Shown: positions 44,199 to 50,509 of the stretch, in pieces
Layout of the letters: each line of letters opens with the position of its first letter
Numbering within the stretch: position 1 is the first letter of the stretch
Assembly: GCF_002154895.1 (NCBI RefSeq)
Contig: NZ_MUIZ01000007.1
Span: forward strand, 1-55,089
DNA length: 55,089 nucleotides
Direction: 5' to 3'
Source of the DNA: Lactococcus petauri
GTDB lineage: Bacteria > Bacillota > Bacilli > Lactobacillales > Streptococcaceae
Program-made: the position numbers and the translations under genes
The notes under the pieces: model-generated
What the model was told of the DNA's origin: nothing
The model's database searches: none
What the model saw: the letters and a program-made list of their open reading frames with translations, nothing else

Positions 44199-44223
44199 CA
44201 AAAAGCAATCCCTAGAGATTGCT
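44199..44223 (-). terminator. Riboswitch-controlled terminator before lysP
   Basis: On the minus strand AGCAATC ... GATTGCT is followed by TTTTTG. It lies directly 3' of the aptamer, as expected of transcriptional attenuation. Confidence 0.8.
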
Positions 44224-44245
44224 AAACGTCAGAAAGATCTTTCAT

Positions 44246-44416
44246 CCGAATAGCGCATCATAGTCATAGTTAGACCACGACAGTTTAACAGGTATTTCCC
44301 GCTAAACCAAGAAAAGTCGGTGAGCATAACTTCTCTTTCGGCAACCGCTCCTGGGCTAAACTTCTCAGCATGCTCTAGCTCTGCTTAGCTTATTATTGGT
44401 TGCGACCTCTATCGTT
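44246..44416 (-). promoter_or_regulatory. Lysine riboswitch (L box)
   Basis: Read on the minus strand, the leader shows the L-box hallmarks in order: AGAGGTCGCAACC, the loop segment GCGGTTGCCGAA, and the 3' core ACTGTCGTGGT, closed by P1 (CGATAG with CTATTCG). High lysine should favour the terminator just downstream and reduce permease synthesis. The match to the family core is good by eye; ends are approximate. Confidence 0.88.
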
Positions 44417-44434
44417 TATTAAGTATTTATGAAT

Positions 44435-44463
44435 ATTTTAGATTAATTTGAGAGGGATGTCAA
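44435..44463 (-). promoter_or_regulatory. lysP: lysP leader promoter
   Basis: On the minus strand TTGACA, 17-bp spacer, TAAAAT, giving a leader of about 260 nt. Confidence 0.8.
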
Positions 44464-44587
44464 GGACGAGCCTGCTAGATTTGAATAATTATACACATTG
44501 TTGTTTAAAAATACAGATTTTTTAATGTTTAGCCATTAAAAATCTAGACATTTGTTTTAGAGATTAAAAAGAGTTATAATATAAGAA

Positions 44588-44609
44588 GAGATGATTGCGT
44601 TTTCATCTC
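44588..44609 (+). other. Hairpin before the small gene at 44634
   Basis: The stem gagatga/tcatctc lies 25 bases before the ATG, in the 5' leader. Confidence 0.4.
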
Positions 44610-44633
44610 AATTATATCTGGAGGTGGTTTTCA

Positions 44634-44846
44634 ATGACGTTTACCCCAAAATATGTATCTCCAACTTACGCGGGAGAAAAAATAGTATGCGTAACCCGTA
44701 GCCAGGAAGGGGAAATCTCCCATTTATACCAGCGCTTTGATAGCCGTTGCAAGTTGCATTTTATCGTGAAAAAGCTTGGCTATTATCAATCGAAAGAAGG
44801 TGAGTATCGCTACATTCCAGCGAATGTGCTTGATGTAGTCGCTTAA
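44634..44846 (+). CDS. Small conserved-looking protein, unknown
   Basis: A 70-aa soluble protein, starting MTFTPKYVSP and ending NVLDVVA. It is rich in aromatic and basic residues (beta-type pattern such as KLHFIVKKLGYYQ), with one cysteine pair. Function unknown. GGAGGTGG lies eight bases before the ATG, and an ATAAT-type -10 (near 44577) precedes it. An in-frame start at 44595 falls in the leader and is rejected. Confidence 0.6.
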   Translation: MTFTPKYVSPTYAGEKIVCVTRSQEGEISHLYQRFDSRCKLHFIVKKLGYYQSKEGEYRYIPANVLDVVA

Positions 44847-44869
44847 TAATAAAAAATGATGAGAAATCT

Positions 44870-44898
44870 TCTGCAGAGGCAGAGGGTTATTTTTTATT
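44870..44898 (+). terminator. Terminator after small gene
   Basis: The short stem tctgc/gcaga around agag, then a T-rich tail. Confidence 0.55.
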
Positions 44899-44927
44899 TT
44901 ATAATAGAATAAATAAGATAAATCAAC

Positions 44928-44956
44928 TTGCAAAATGTAGCTAAATTTGATAGAAT
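44928..44956 (+). promoter_or_regulatory. rpsF operon promoter
   Basis: TTGCAA, 17-bp spacer, TAGAAT with TGA upstream. The leader that follows contains a 7-bp hairpin (44986-44992 with 44999-45005), a possible site for S6-S18 feedback. Confidence 0.7.
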
Positions 44957-45031
44957 ATATACTTGTGAGTAAAAACTCATAACTTACACAGGCTCCAACC
45001 TGTGTCATTAGTCCAAAAGGAGGAAAAATCA

Positions 45032-45325
45032 ATGACAAAATACGAAATTCTTTATATTATTCGTCCAAACATTGAAGAAGAAGCAAAGAAAGCCCTCGTT
45101 GAACGTTTCGATAGTATCTTGACTGACAACGGTGCTGCTAATCTTGAGTCTAAAGACTGGGAAACACGCAAACTCGCTTACGAAATTCAAGACTTCCGCG
45201 AAGGTATCTACCACATCGTAACTCTTGAAGCTGCTACTGATTCAGAAGCTTTGAGCGAATTTGACCGTCTTGCTAAGATTAACGGCGACATTCTTCGTCA
45301 CATGATCACTAAAGTAGAAGCTTAA
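45032..45325 (+). CDS. rpsF: 30S ribosomal protein S6
   Basis: A 97-aa small-subunit protein that pairs with S18. The first residues [13 protein letters not shown] are typical. ATG at 45032 with AAAGGAGG upstream; an in-frame ATG at 45002 is rejected as it lies in the leader hairpin. First gene of rpsF-ssb-rpsR. Confidence 0.97.
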   Translation: MTKYEILYIIRPNIEEEAKKALVERFDSILTDNGAANLESKDWETRKLAYEIQDFREGIYHIVTLEAATDSEALSEFDRLAKINGDILRHMITKVEA

Positions 45326-45362
45326 TTCTAGTTTAGCTGGACAAATTTAAAGGAGAAGCATC

Positions 45363-45857
45363 ATGATTAATAATGTTGTTTTGGTCGGACGCGTTGTGCG
45401 TGACCCTGAACTGCGATACACACCGCAAAATACTGCGGTTGCTACATTTACGATTGCTGTTAACCGTCGTTTTAAAAACGCGCAAGGCGAACGTGAAGCT
45501 GATTTCATTAACTGTGTCATCTGGCGTCAATCTGCTGAAAACTTGGCAAATTGGGCTAAAAAAGGTGCCTTGATTGGTGTAACAGGTAGTATTCAAGTGC
45601 GAAATTATGAAAACAAAGAAGGTCAACGTGTTTACGTGACCGAAGTATTGGCTGATAACTTCCAAATGCTTGAAAGTCGTGCCGCACGTGAAGGTGGCTC
45701 TGGTTCATATTCTGCACCACAGCAACAACAATCACAAAATCGTCCTTTTGCTGGCTCTAACAGCTCAGCAGGAAATTCAACACCTGATTTTGGTCGTGAT
45801 GCAGATCCATTTGGTGGCTCACCAATGGAAATCTCAGATGATGATCTTCCATTCTAA
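45363..45857 (+). CDS. ssb: Single-stranded DNA-binding protein
   Basis: A 164-aa protein with an OB-fold domain (1-105), a Gln/Ser/Asn-rich flexible linker, and the acidic tail ending DDDLPF that binds partner proteins. Co-transcribed with rpsF and rpsR. Confidence 0.98.
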   Translation: MINNVVLVGRVVRDPELRYTPQNTAVATFTIAVNRRFKNAQGEREADFINCVIWRQSAENLANWAKKGALIGVTGSIQVRNYENKEGQRVYVTEVLADNFQMLESRAAREGGSGSYSAPQQQQSQNRPFAGSNSSAGNSTPDFGRDADPFGGSPMEISDDDLPF

Positions 45858-45900
45858 TAAGTAAGGCAGCTGTACAAGGCAGTCTATCTGAGCCCTATAC

Positions 45901-45943
45901 GTTGAGTATAAAAGCGGTATCCGTATTGACTTTTCTACTCAAC
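45901..45943 (+). other. Long hairpin between ssb and rpsR
   Basis: The arms gttgagta (45901-45908) and tactcaac (45936-45943) pair perfectly, and the inner bases continue as aaaag/ctttt and a short upper stem. There is no T run, so it is not a terminator; it may be a processing or translation-control element. Confidence 0.6.
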
Positions 45944-45976
45944 AACATCATACAATAATATAAGGAGAAACACACT

Positions 45977-46222
45977 ATGGCTTTTCAAAAACGTGGTGGC
46001 TTCAAACGCCGTAAAAAAGTTGACTTTATCGCAGCTAACAAAATCGAAGTTGTTGATTACAAAGACACTGAACTCTTGAAACGTTTTATCTCAGAACGTG
46101 GTAAAATCTTGCCACGTCGCGTAACTGGTACTTCAGCTAAAAACCAACGTAAAGTGGTTACAGCTATCAAACGCGCACGTGTTATGGCTCTCTTGCCATT
46201 CGTAGCTTCAGACGAAAACTAA
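45977..46222 (+). CDS. rpsR: 30S ribosomal protein S18
   Basis: An 81-aa small-subunit protein starting [14 protein letters not shown], with the [13 protein letters not shown] core. AAGGAG precedes the ATG. It is the last core gene before the accessory region. Confidence 0.97.
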   Translation: MAFQKRGGFKRRKKVDFIAANKIEVVDYKDTELLKRFISERGKILPRRVTGTSAKNQRKVVTAIKRARVMALLPFVASDEN

Positions 46223-46233
46223 GAAATAACTAG

Positions 46234-46254
46234 GCACCTTCGGGTGTTTTTTTG
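46234..46254 (+). terminator. rpsF-ssb-rpsR terminator
   Basis: A stem with a TTCG tetraloop (gcacc ttcg ggtgt) followed by T residues. Confidence 0.85.
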
Positions 46255-46307
46255 TTACGTGCTTTGATACAATAGGGAGCGTGAATCTCATTATGAAGAA
46301 TAAAAAA

Positions 46308-46489
46308 TCTGAATATGGTAAAATAAAGCTTTATCTTAAACCTTGTATTTGATGTAGTAAATACAGATTTTGAAAAATGAAAATTTAAAACTAACCAAAA
46401 AACTAACCAAGCAATTATAGAAGTGTGTGTATTAAATTTTATAAAATAAAGAGCTGCTGAAGAGTAATTATTAGTAGCTTTTTACTTTG
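46308..46489 (+). repeat. Direct repeat A, left of the esx module
   Basis: About 180 bp related to repeat B (49325-49484), in the same orientation. The shared core is a tandem heptamer-type run, two copies of AACTAACC at 46387-46411, identical over 25 bases with 49385-49409. It ends in a hairpin (agctgctga with ttagtagct) followed by CTTTTTACTTTG. Confidence 0.75.
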
Positions 46490-46675
46490 TATATTTTGAG
46501 AAGTACTTTGAAGAAAAAGTGATAGTATTTATTGACAATGAACAATTAGCTTGTTAGAATGAAGATGTAAAAAAATTAAATTGTTGTTTCATATGCTTTA
46601 CATACTTTAATATACCAATTGAGACTAAATGTAGTTGTTGACAATTAGAAGTGACAATCTGTTTGATAATTAATA

Positions 46676-46681
46676 TATAAT
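46676..46681 (+). promoter_or_regulatory. Probable -10 of the esx module
   Basis: TATAAT is preceded at 18 bp by TGACAA. The predicted leader is short and carries AAAGGAG. Confidence 0.5.
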
Positions 46682-46700
46682 TTATAAAGGAGCCCTAGAC

Positions 46701-46991
46701 ATGGCAGCAATCAGCGTAACACCCGAAGAACTCAAGCAACAGGCACAAGTCTACATTCAATCAAAGGAACAAATTGAGCAAGCGATCCAACGTGTAAACT
46801 CAATGAATTCAACGATTGCGGAAGAATGGAAAGGCCAAGCCTTTCAAGCTTACTTGGAGCAATATAATCAACTTGAGCAAAATGTTCGTAAGTTTGAAGA
46901 GCTTCTTGAAAGTATTAACCAACAACTCAATAAATATGCGGATACTGTGGCGGAACGTGACGCACAAGATGCACAAAGTTTTGGGTTCTAA
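46701..46991 (+). CDS. esxA: WXG100-family type VII secretion protein (EsxA-like)
   Basis: A 96-aa helical-hairpin protein with W-X-G at 43-45 (EEWKGQAF) between two amphipathic helices. WXG100 proteins are secreted by, and help activate, the type VII secretion system of Firmicutes. AAAGGAG precedes the ATG. It heads the module but is followed by a terminator, so downstream genes may be expressed at a lower level. No EssC, EsaA or other machinery gene is in the window. Confidence 0.92.
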   Translation: MAAISVTPEELKQQAQVYIQSKEQIEQAIQRVNSMNSTIAEEWKGQAFQAYLEQYNQLEQNVRKFEELLESINQQLNKYADTVAERDAQDAQSFGF

Positions 46992-46996
46992 AGCGG

Positions 46997-47020
46997 AGTA
47001 GCCTTGAGGGCTACTTTTTT
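46997..47020 (+). terminator. Terminator after esxA-like gene
   Basis: The stem agtagcc/ggctact is followed by a T run; read-through would be needed for the next genes, which have no clear promoter of their own. Confidence 0.8.
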
Positions 47021-47034
47021 TAAAGGATAATTAA

Positions 47035-47454
47035 ATGAAAAAACGAAAAAAAGGACTAGTGATTGGACTATTATCTGTTGTAATAATTATATTAATCATG
47101 GTCATCGGAGGAAAATTGTATATGGATAATCAAGAAAGTAAACAAGATGAAAGTTTGTCTAATCAACGATTGGCTGCAATTGCACTAAAAAAAGAAAAAC
47201 CCTATGTGACAAAAGTAGAATTTAAGGGGAATGGGTCCCGTCCAGGTTTGGGAGCACCATGGGTTATTGGTGCAAAAGCTACTATGGATGGAGAGGTATT
47301 TGATATTTCTCTTGAAACAGAAGGAAATACGGCAGTTCATTTTCAAGGTAATGAAGATAAAAGAAAGAGATATGAAGAAATAAGCAAAGAAGGTATTAAT
47401 AAGCACCCATTAGAGGTAATTTATAGTAATGGAGAACGTGAGGTATTAAAATGA
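47035..47454 (+). CDS. Membrane-anchored protein, candidate immunity factor for the lipase
   Basis: A 139-aa protein with a basic N-terminus (KKRKK), one membrane helix (about 8-29) and an extracytoplasmic beta-rich domain (about 55-139) ending in VIYSNGEREVLK. No catalytic motif. Its stop overlaps the ATG of the lipase gene (ATGA), so the two are translationally coupled. An anchored protein facing the exterior, co-expressed with a secreted lipase, is what an immunity protein would look like. This role is inferred from context only, by analogy with TilA of the S. aureus TslA locus. Confidence 0.6.
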   Translation: MKKRKKGLVIGLLSVVIIILIMVIGGKLYMDNQESKQDESLSNQRLAAIALKKEKPYVTKVEFKGNGSRPGLGAPWVIGAKATMDGEVFDISLETEGNTAVHFQGNEDKRKRYEEISKEGINKHPLEVIYSNGEREVLK

Positions 47455-48686
47455 CTCCAGAAGATTTCAAAGTGATAGCTGGTGAGTCTTATCGAGTGGA
47501 TGGTAAAATAAAAGATAAAGTACCTCTTTATCCCAAAGATATAATTGAGGTCAATGGACAAGAATGGCAAGTTCTCAAAACCAAGGATAATAAATGGACA
47601 GGCTTTCAAGCTATGGCTGTAGCTCCAGTAACTGATGGAACTCACCCAAGTAATGTGGTGATTGCTTATGCAGGAACCAATCCTTTTCAGTTTGGAGACC
47701 TTTATTCAGATGTTGCGAATGTTGTATTGTCTAATGGTGGCGGGCAAATGTGGGAAGCAAAGCGATTTGCGGATCAAGTGGCTCGAGATTATTCGGATGC
47801 GTCCATCTCAGTGACGGGACATTCTCTTGGTGGTTATCTTGCTTTAGCACAAGGGGCGGAACATCATTGGCAGACGGTAACCTTTAATGGTCCGGATCCT
47901 TATGAAAATTTATCTGGACAAGCGAAAAAATGGGTAAAAGAAAATGCTGAATTTTTAACAAATTTTGTGAATTACAAAGATATTGTCACCTATGGTGGCG
48001 GAAGTCTTACTCAAAGTGCGGGAAATTTGAAAACGACAGGAAAACGTGTTTGGATTGATAATGGATTACTCGTTCATAGTATTGATAAATGGAAATTTGA
48101 TGACAAAGGGAATGTTGTCGATGGCAACGGAAAGAGTTATAGTCTTCCAAGTCCAACAGAGCTTGATGCAAGCATGACCACACTTCAAAATTCTTTTAAA
48201 GCACAAATGAAAGAATTAGGGAGTTTAAAAAAACGATTAAGTGCAAGTGGTGGAGGTTTATCTTCTGGAGAGAAAATCTATCTGGATTCTGCTCAAGCTC
48301 TTGCCATAGTTTCAACAGCTGGTGCAGAATTTAATTTGGCTATGGTTAACGTGATGAAAATTTATCATGATGGTATAAGAGAAGCAGAGGAACTTTGGCA
48401 AAAAAACTTGTCTGATGCAATGTCTATTGGTCATCAATTAGAACGTTGGGAAATATATGATGCGCTGGAAAGTGTAGGCTGTACAGAATATAATATTGTG
48501 GGAGTACCTTCCCAACAATACCAAATGAAGATTGATAAAATCCGAGAAATGAGTGAGCAATTTACAAGCCTTGAAAATCAAATCAAGGCAAAGATTTCAG
48601 AAATCGTGGCTCGTGATTCAGAATTGGCACAACAGTTGAGAGGCGAAGGGGATTATTTTGCTTACAGAAGAAGAATTAAAACGTGA
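47451..48686 (+). CDS. Type VII-associated lipase with N-terminal catalytic and helical C-terminal domain
   Basis: A 411-aa protein. Residues 1-230 are an alpha/beta hydrolase of the class 3 lipase kind: SVTGHSLGGYLALAQ with nucleophile Ser125, Asp177 in NYKDIVTYGGG and His209 in GLLVHSIDKW as the likely triad. Residues about 235-411 are helical and coiled-coil forming (ELDASMTTLQNSFK to SELAQQLRG), like the LXG targeting domain of type VII effectors but placed at the C-terminus. There is no signal peptide. This reversed order is that of S. aureus TslA. Target membranes or lipids are inferred. Two small helical genes follow. Confidence 0.8.
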   Translation: MTPEDFKVIAGESYRVDGKIKDKVPLYPKDIIEVNGQEWQVLKTKDNKWTGFQAMAVAPVTDGTHPSNVVIAYAGTNPFQFGDLYSDVANVVLSNGGGQMWEAKRFADQVARDYSDASISVTGHSLGGYLALAQGAEHHWQTVTFNGPDPYENLSGQAKKWVKENAEFLTNFVNYKDIVTYGGGSLTQSAGNLKTTGKRVWIDNGLLVHSIDKWKFDDKGNVVDGNGKSYSLPSPTELDASMTTLQNSFKAQMKELGSLKKRLSASGGGLSSGEKIYLDSAQALAIVSTAGAEFNLAMVNVMKIYHDGIREAEELWQKNLSDAMSIGHQLERWEIYDALESVGCTEYNIVGVPSQQYQMKIDKIREMSEQFTSLENQIKAKISEIVARDSELAQQLRGEGDYFAYRRRIKT

Positions 48687-48975
48687 CTATAATTTGAAAA
48701 GAGCGCAATTGGAAGAGCAGGAGGACACGATTAGACGTGGAGAACAGAGCTTTAACCAAATGCTTGAACAAACGTCTCAAAACGTCTCTCGCATCCTTCA
48801 AGAGGCAGAGGGAGATGTTTCAGAGGCTTCACAGTTTTCACGTCATCGTCTCCAACAATTGTCTGAAGAATATGGCGAGAAGTTTCAAGAAGAAAAAAGA
48901 CATGTTCAAATGCAGTTGGAAGAAGCAGAACGTGAATTTAATCAAAACTATAAGGCACTCAAAACAAAGGACTAA
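48658..48975 (+). CDS. Small helical partner protein 1 of the lipase
   Basis: A 105-aa protein, almost entirely coiled-coil helix (EEELKRDYNLKRAQLEEQEDT to EEAEREFNQNYKAL). Start is TTG at 48658, with GAAGGGG upstream, so it overlaps the lipase end by 29 bases and is coupled to it. Size, context and helicity match the accessory (Lap/Tla-type) proteins that bind LXG-like domains to form a secretion-competent complex. Confidence 0.65.
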   Translation: MLTEEELKRDYNLKRAQLEEQEDTIRRGEQSFNQMLEQTSQNVSRILQEAEGDVSEASQFSRHRLQQLSEEYGEKFQEEKRHVQMQLEEAEREFNQNYKALKTKD

Positions 48976-48977
48976 CC

Positions 48978-49238
48978 ATGGATATTATTGATAAACTTAT
49001 AAAAAAAGCACAGAAAGAAATGCAAAAGGTACAAATTCAAACGAAAGGTCTGATTAATGTCGTAAAGAGTAGCGAAAAGCGAACGCAGGTACAAAAAGAC
49101 TCTCAACAAGAAGTGGTTCAAGCCAAGCAATCTCTTTTGAAAAACTCATCAGAGTTGAAAGCATCTCTTAAAGGGAGCTTTGCCAACAAAGTCTCAGAAA
49201 CGTTTGAAAAACAAAAAGAGGCGTTGGGAGATATTTAA
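48978..49238 (+). CDS. Small helical partner protein 2 of the lipase
   Basis: An 86-aa Lys/Gln/Ser-rich helical protein (MDIIDKLIKKAQKEMQKVQ start). It begins 2 bp after the preceding gene with AAGGA upstream. A hairpin terminator of the repeat family follows. Two such partners per effector are normal for type VII toxins. Confidence 0.65.
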   Translation: MDIIDKLIKKAQKEMQKVQIQTKGLINVVKSSEKRTQVQKDSQQEVVQAKQSLLKNSSELKASLKGSFANKVSETFEKQKEALGDI

Positions 49239-49258
49239 CCTTTTTTTAAAATTTATAA

Positions 49259-49301
49259 AATAAAGAGCCATTAGAAAAATTTCTAATGACTTTTTACTTT
49301 G
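49259..49301 (+). terminator. Terminator of the esx module, member of the hairpin repeat family
   Basis: The 9-bp stem cattagaaa/tttctaatg sits in the shared frame ATAAAGAG ... CTTTTTACTTTG also found at 46445, 49441 and 49600. Confidence 0.75.
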
Positions 49302-49324
49302 TGGGTTTTATTTGATAGAATATA

Positions 49325-49484
49325 AAGCTTTACTTTAAGATTTATTTTTAGCCCAGTAAATATAGTATTATAAAAAATTAGTATAAAACTAACCAAAAAA
49401 CTAACCAAGGAATGAAAATGTGTGGAGTAAAATATTTAAAATAAAGGGCTGCTGATTAAAACTTTTCAGTAGCTTTTTACTTTG
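49325..49484 (+). repeat. Direct repeat B, right of the esx module
   Basis: Homologous to repeat A: aaagctttact near 49325, cagtaaata near 49352, the 25-base core at 49385-49409, then GTGTGGAGTAAAAT and the hairpin gctgctga/tcagtagc with CTTTTTACTTTG. Repeats A and B bracket the module in the same orientation. Confidence 0.75.
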
Positions 49485-49569
49485 AAAATTTTTCAAGTAG
49501 ACAATTCAGAACCAATAGTAACCTGCTGTATAAAGGACATATATTACAGAGCTCCTGATTTGAATTAAT

Positions 49570-49643
49570 AAAAACTAATCATAGAAAGAAAAATTATACA
49601 ATAAAGAGTTACTGAAATAGCTTTTATCATTAGCTTTTTGTTT
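49570..49643 (+). repeat. Partial third copy of the repeat
   Basis: AAAACTAATC near 49570 followed by ATAAAGAG and an imperfect stem (agttactga with tcattagct) and CTTTTTGTTTTG. It is more diverged than copies A and B. Confidence 0.5.
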
Positions 49644-49680
49644 TGGAATTTTATTATGAGAAATAAGTTGATAATATTTT

Positions 49681-49998
49681 ATGAGTAATAAATCACAATA
49701 TTGTAAAATAAACTTTTTTCTTTCCATATTGAAAGACATAATATTCCCAACATCTGTGATAATAGTTATCGTTAGACAAAGGGTTGAATGGGAAATCAAT
49801 TGTGTTACAAGTAGACAAAGTGGAAATGGAAGACAATCTCAACCTAATGGGGTAATCATTGCGATTGAGGATTATCTTATTAGTTTGGATAATAAGTATA
49901 ATTCCAATAATACAACGCAATTAATTGAAAGCAAAGCAAGTTCATATATTTGTAGAGTAAGTAGTTTGCTAAAGAATCTTTCAGAAGCTATTAGCTAA
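49681..49998 (+). CDS. Doubtful 105-aa ORF, possibly a gene remnant
   Basis: An open frame with a hydrophobic segment at about 17-31 and a hydrophilic remainder. It has no Shine-Dalgarno and no recognised domain. A proper terminator lies 60 bp beyond its stop, which hints that a gene once ended here. In place it corresponds to cylX of the streptococcal operon, but I see no resemblance I can defend. Confidence 0.25.
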   Translation: MSNKSQYCKINFFLSILKDIIFPTSVIIVIVRQRVEWEINCVTSRQSGNGRQSQPNGVIIAIEDYLISLDNKYNSNNTTQLIESKASSYICRVSSLLKNLSEAIS

Positions 49999-50058
49999 TT
50001 GTGTTCAATTTATATGATCATTTTATTATAATATTATGGTATTCTGTTCTTTATAGGT

Positions 50059-50083
50059 AATCCCTACTTCGGTGGGGATTTTT
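50059..50083 (+). terminator. Orphan terminator
   Basis: The 8-bp stem aatcccta/tggggatt (one G-T pair) around cttcgg is followed by T residues. It has no confident gene upstream. Confidence 0.75.
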
Positions 50084-50381
50084 ACTATAATAGGCCTATG
50101 TCGTAAAGAATAGTTTCTTCGTAGTAGTCATAAGTTGCTGAAAAGGGAAATTTGAAATTAACAAAGCAAATAAAAATAGTATGTATATTGTAAAAAGGGT
50201 TACTGTTTATATCCTCCATAACCGTTATTTACGCCCCCTACTTACCATGGTGTTAAGATTTAGACACAATCAGAATATTTGAATGATTTAACGCACCACA
50301 AAACACACTAAAGTGAAAATGTTTGGTATATGAATAAAATGAATTTTATCATATATAGGTGCTGGAAAATTTTTTTATTAC

Positions 50382-50410
50382 TTGACAAGTTAAAATGAAA
50401 GCGCTATACT
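50382..50410 (+). promoter_or_regulatory. Promoter of the cyl-like operon, with overlapping cre-like site
   Basis: TTGACA (50382-50387), 17-bp spacer, TATACT (50405-50410). TGAAAGCGCTATAC (50396-50409) matches the cre consensus in 12 of 14 positions and covers the -10, so CcpA binding would repress. The leader to the GTG at 50510 is about 90 nt. Confidence 0.7.
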
Positions 50411-50509
50411 TATGCTGTGATTTAAGGCACAGGATCTAATGAGGGAGGAGAATAATTTATATTAGTAATGTGTAAGAACAAAATTTAGATATCTAGAAAG
50501 GAAAGGATA

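Larger units (their letters stand above)
46255..46700. other. AT-rich gene-free interval after rpsR
   Basis: No gene is seen in these 446 bp apart from a possible 18-codon ORF (46293-46349). It holds direct repeat A, a hairpin with T-rich tail at 46445-46489, and the promoter of the esx module near its end. It begins the accessory part of the window. Confidence 0.6.
49239..50509. other. Repeat-rich, largely gene-free 1.27-kb interval between esx and cyl modules
   Basis: Very AT-rich. It contains three hairpin repeats (49259, 49441, 49600), direct repeat B, a doubtful ORF (49681-49998), an orphan terminator (50059) and the cyl promoter (50382). No tRNA, insertion sequence or integrase gene is evident. 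Confidence 0.65.

Noticed and set aside
44986-45005. Definite S6:S18 leader motif in the rpsF 5' region
   Set aside because: A 7-bp hairpin is present, but I could not confirm the conserved unpaired motif, so it is mentioned only as a possibility under the promoter.
46293-46349. 18-codon ORF after rpsR
   Set aside because: It lies within direct-repeat sequence, has no Shine-Dalgarno and no likeness to a known peptide.
46387-49643. CRISPR array
   Set aside because: The repeats are few, unevenly spaced and carry hairpins with T tails; there are no spacers of constant length and no cas genes.
46255-50509. Complete prophage or insertion sequence
   Set aside because: No transposase, integrase, terminase or structural gene is present; only possible recombination scars.
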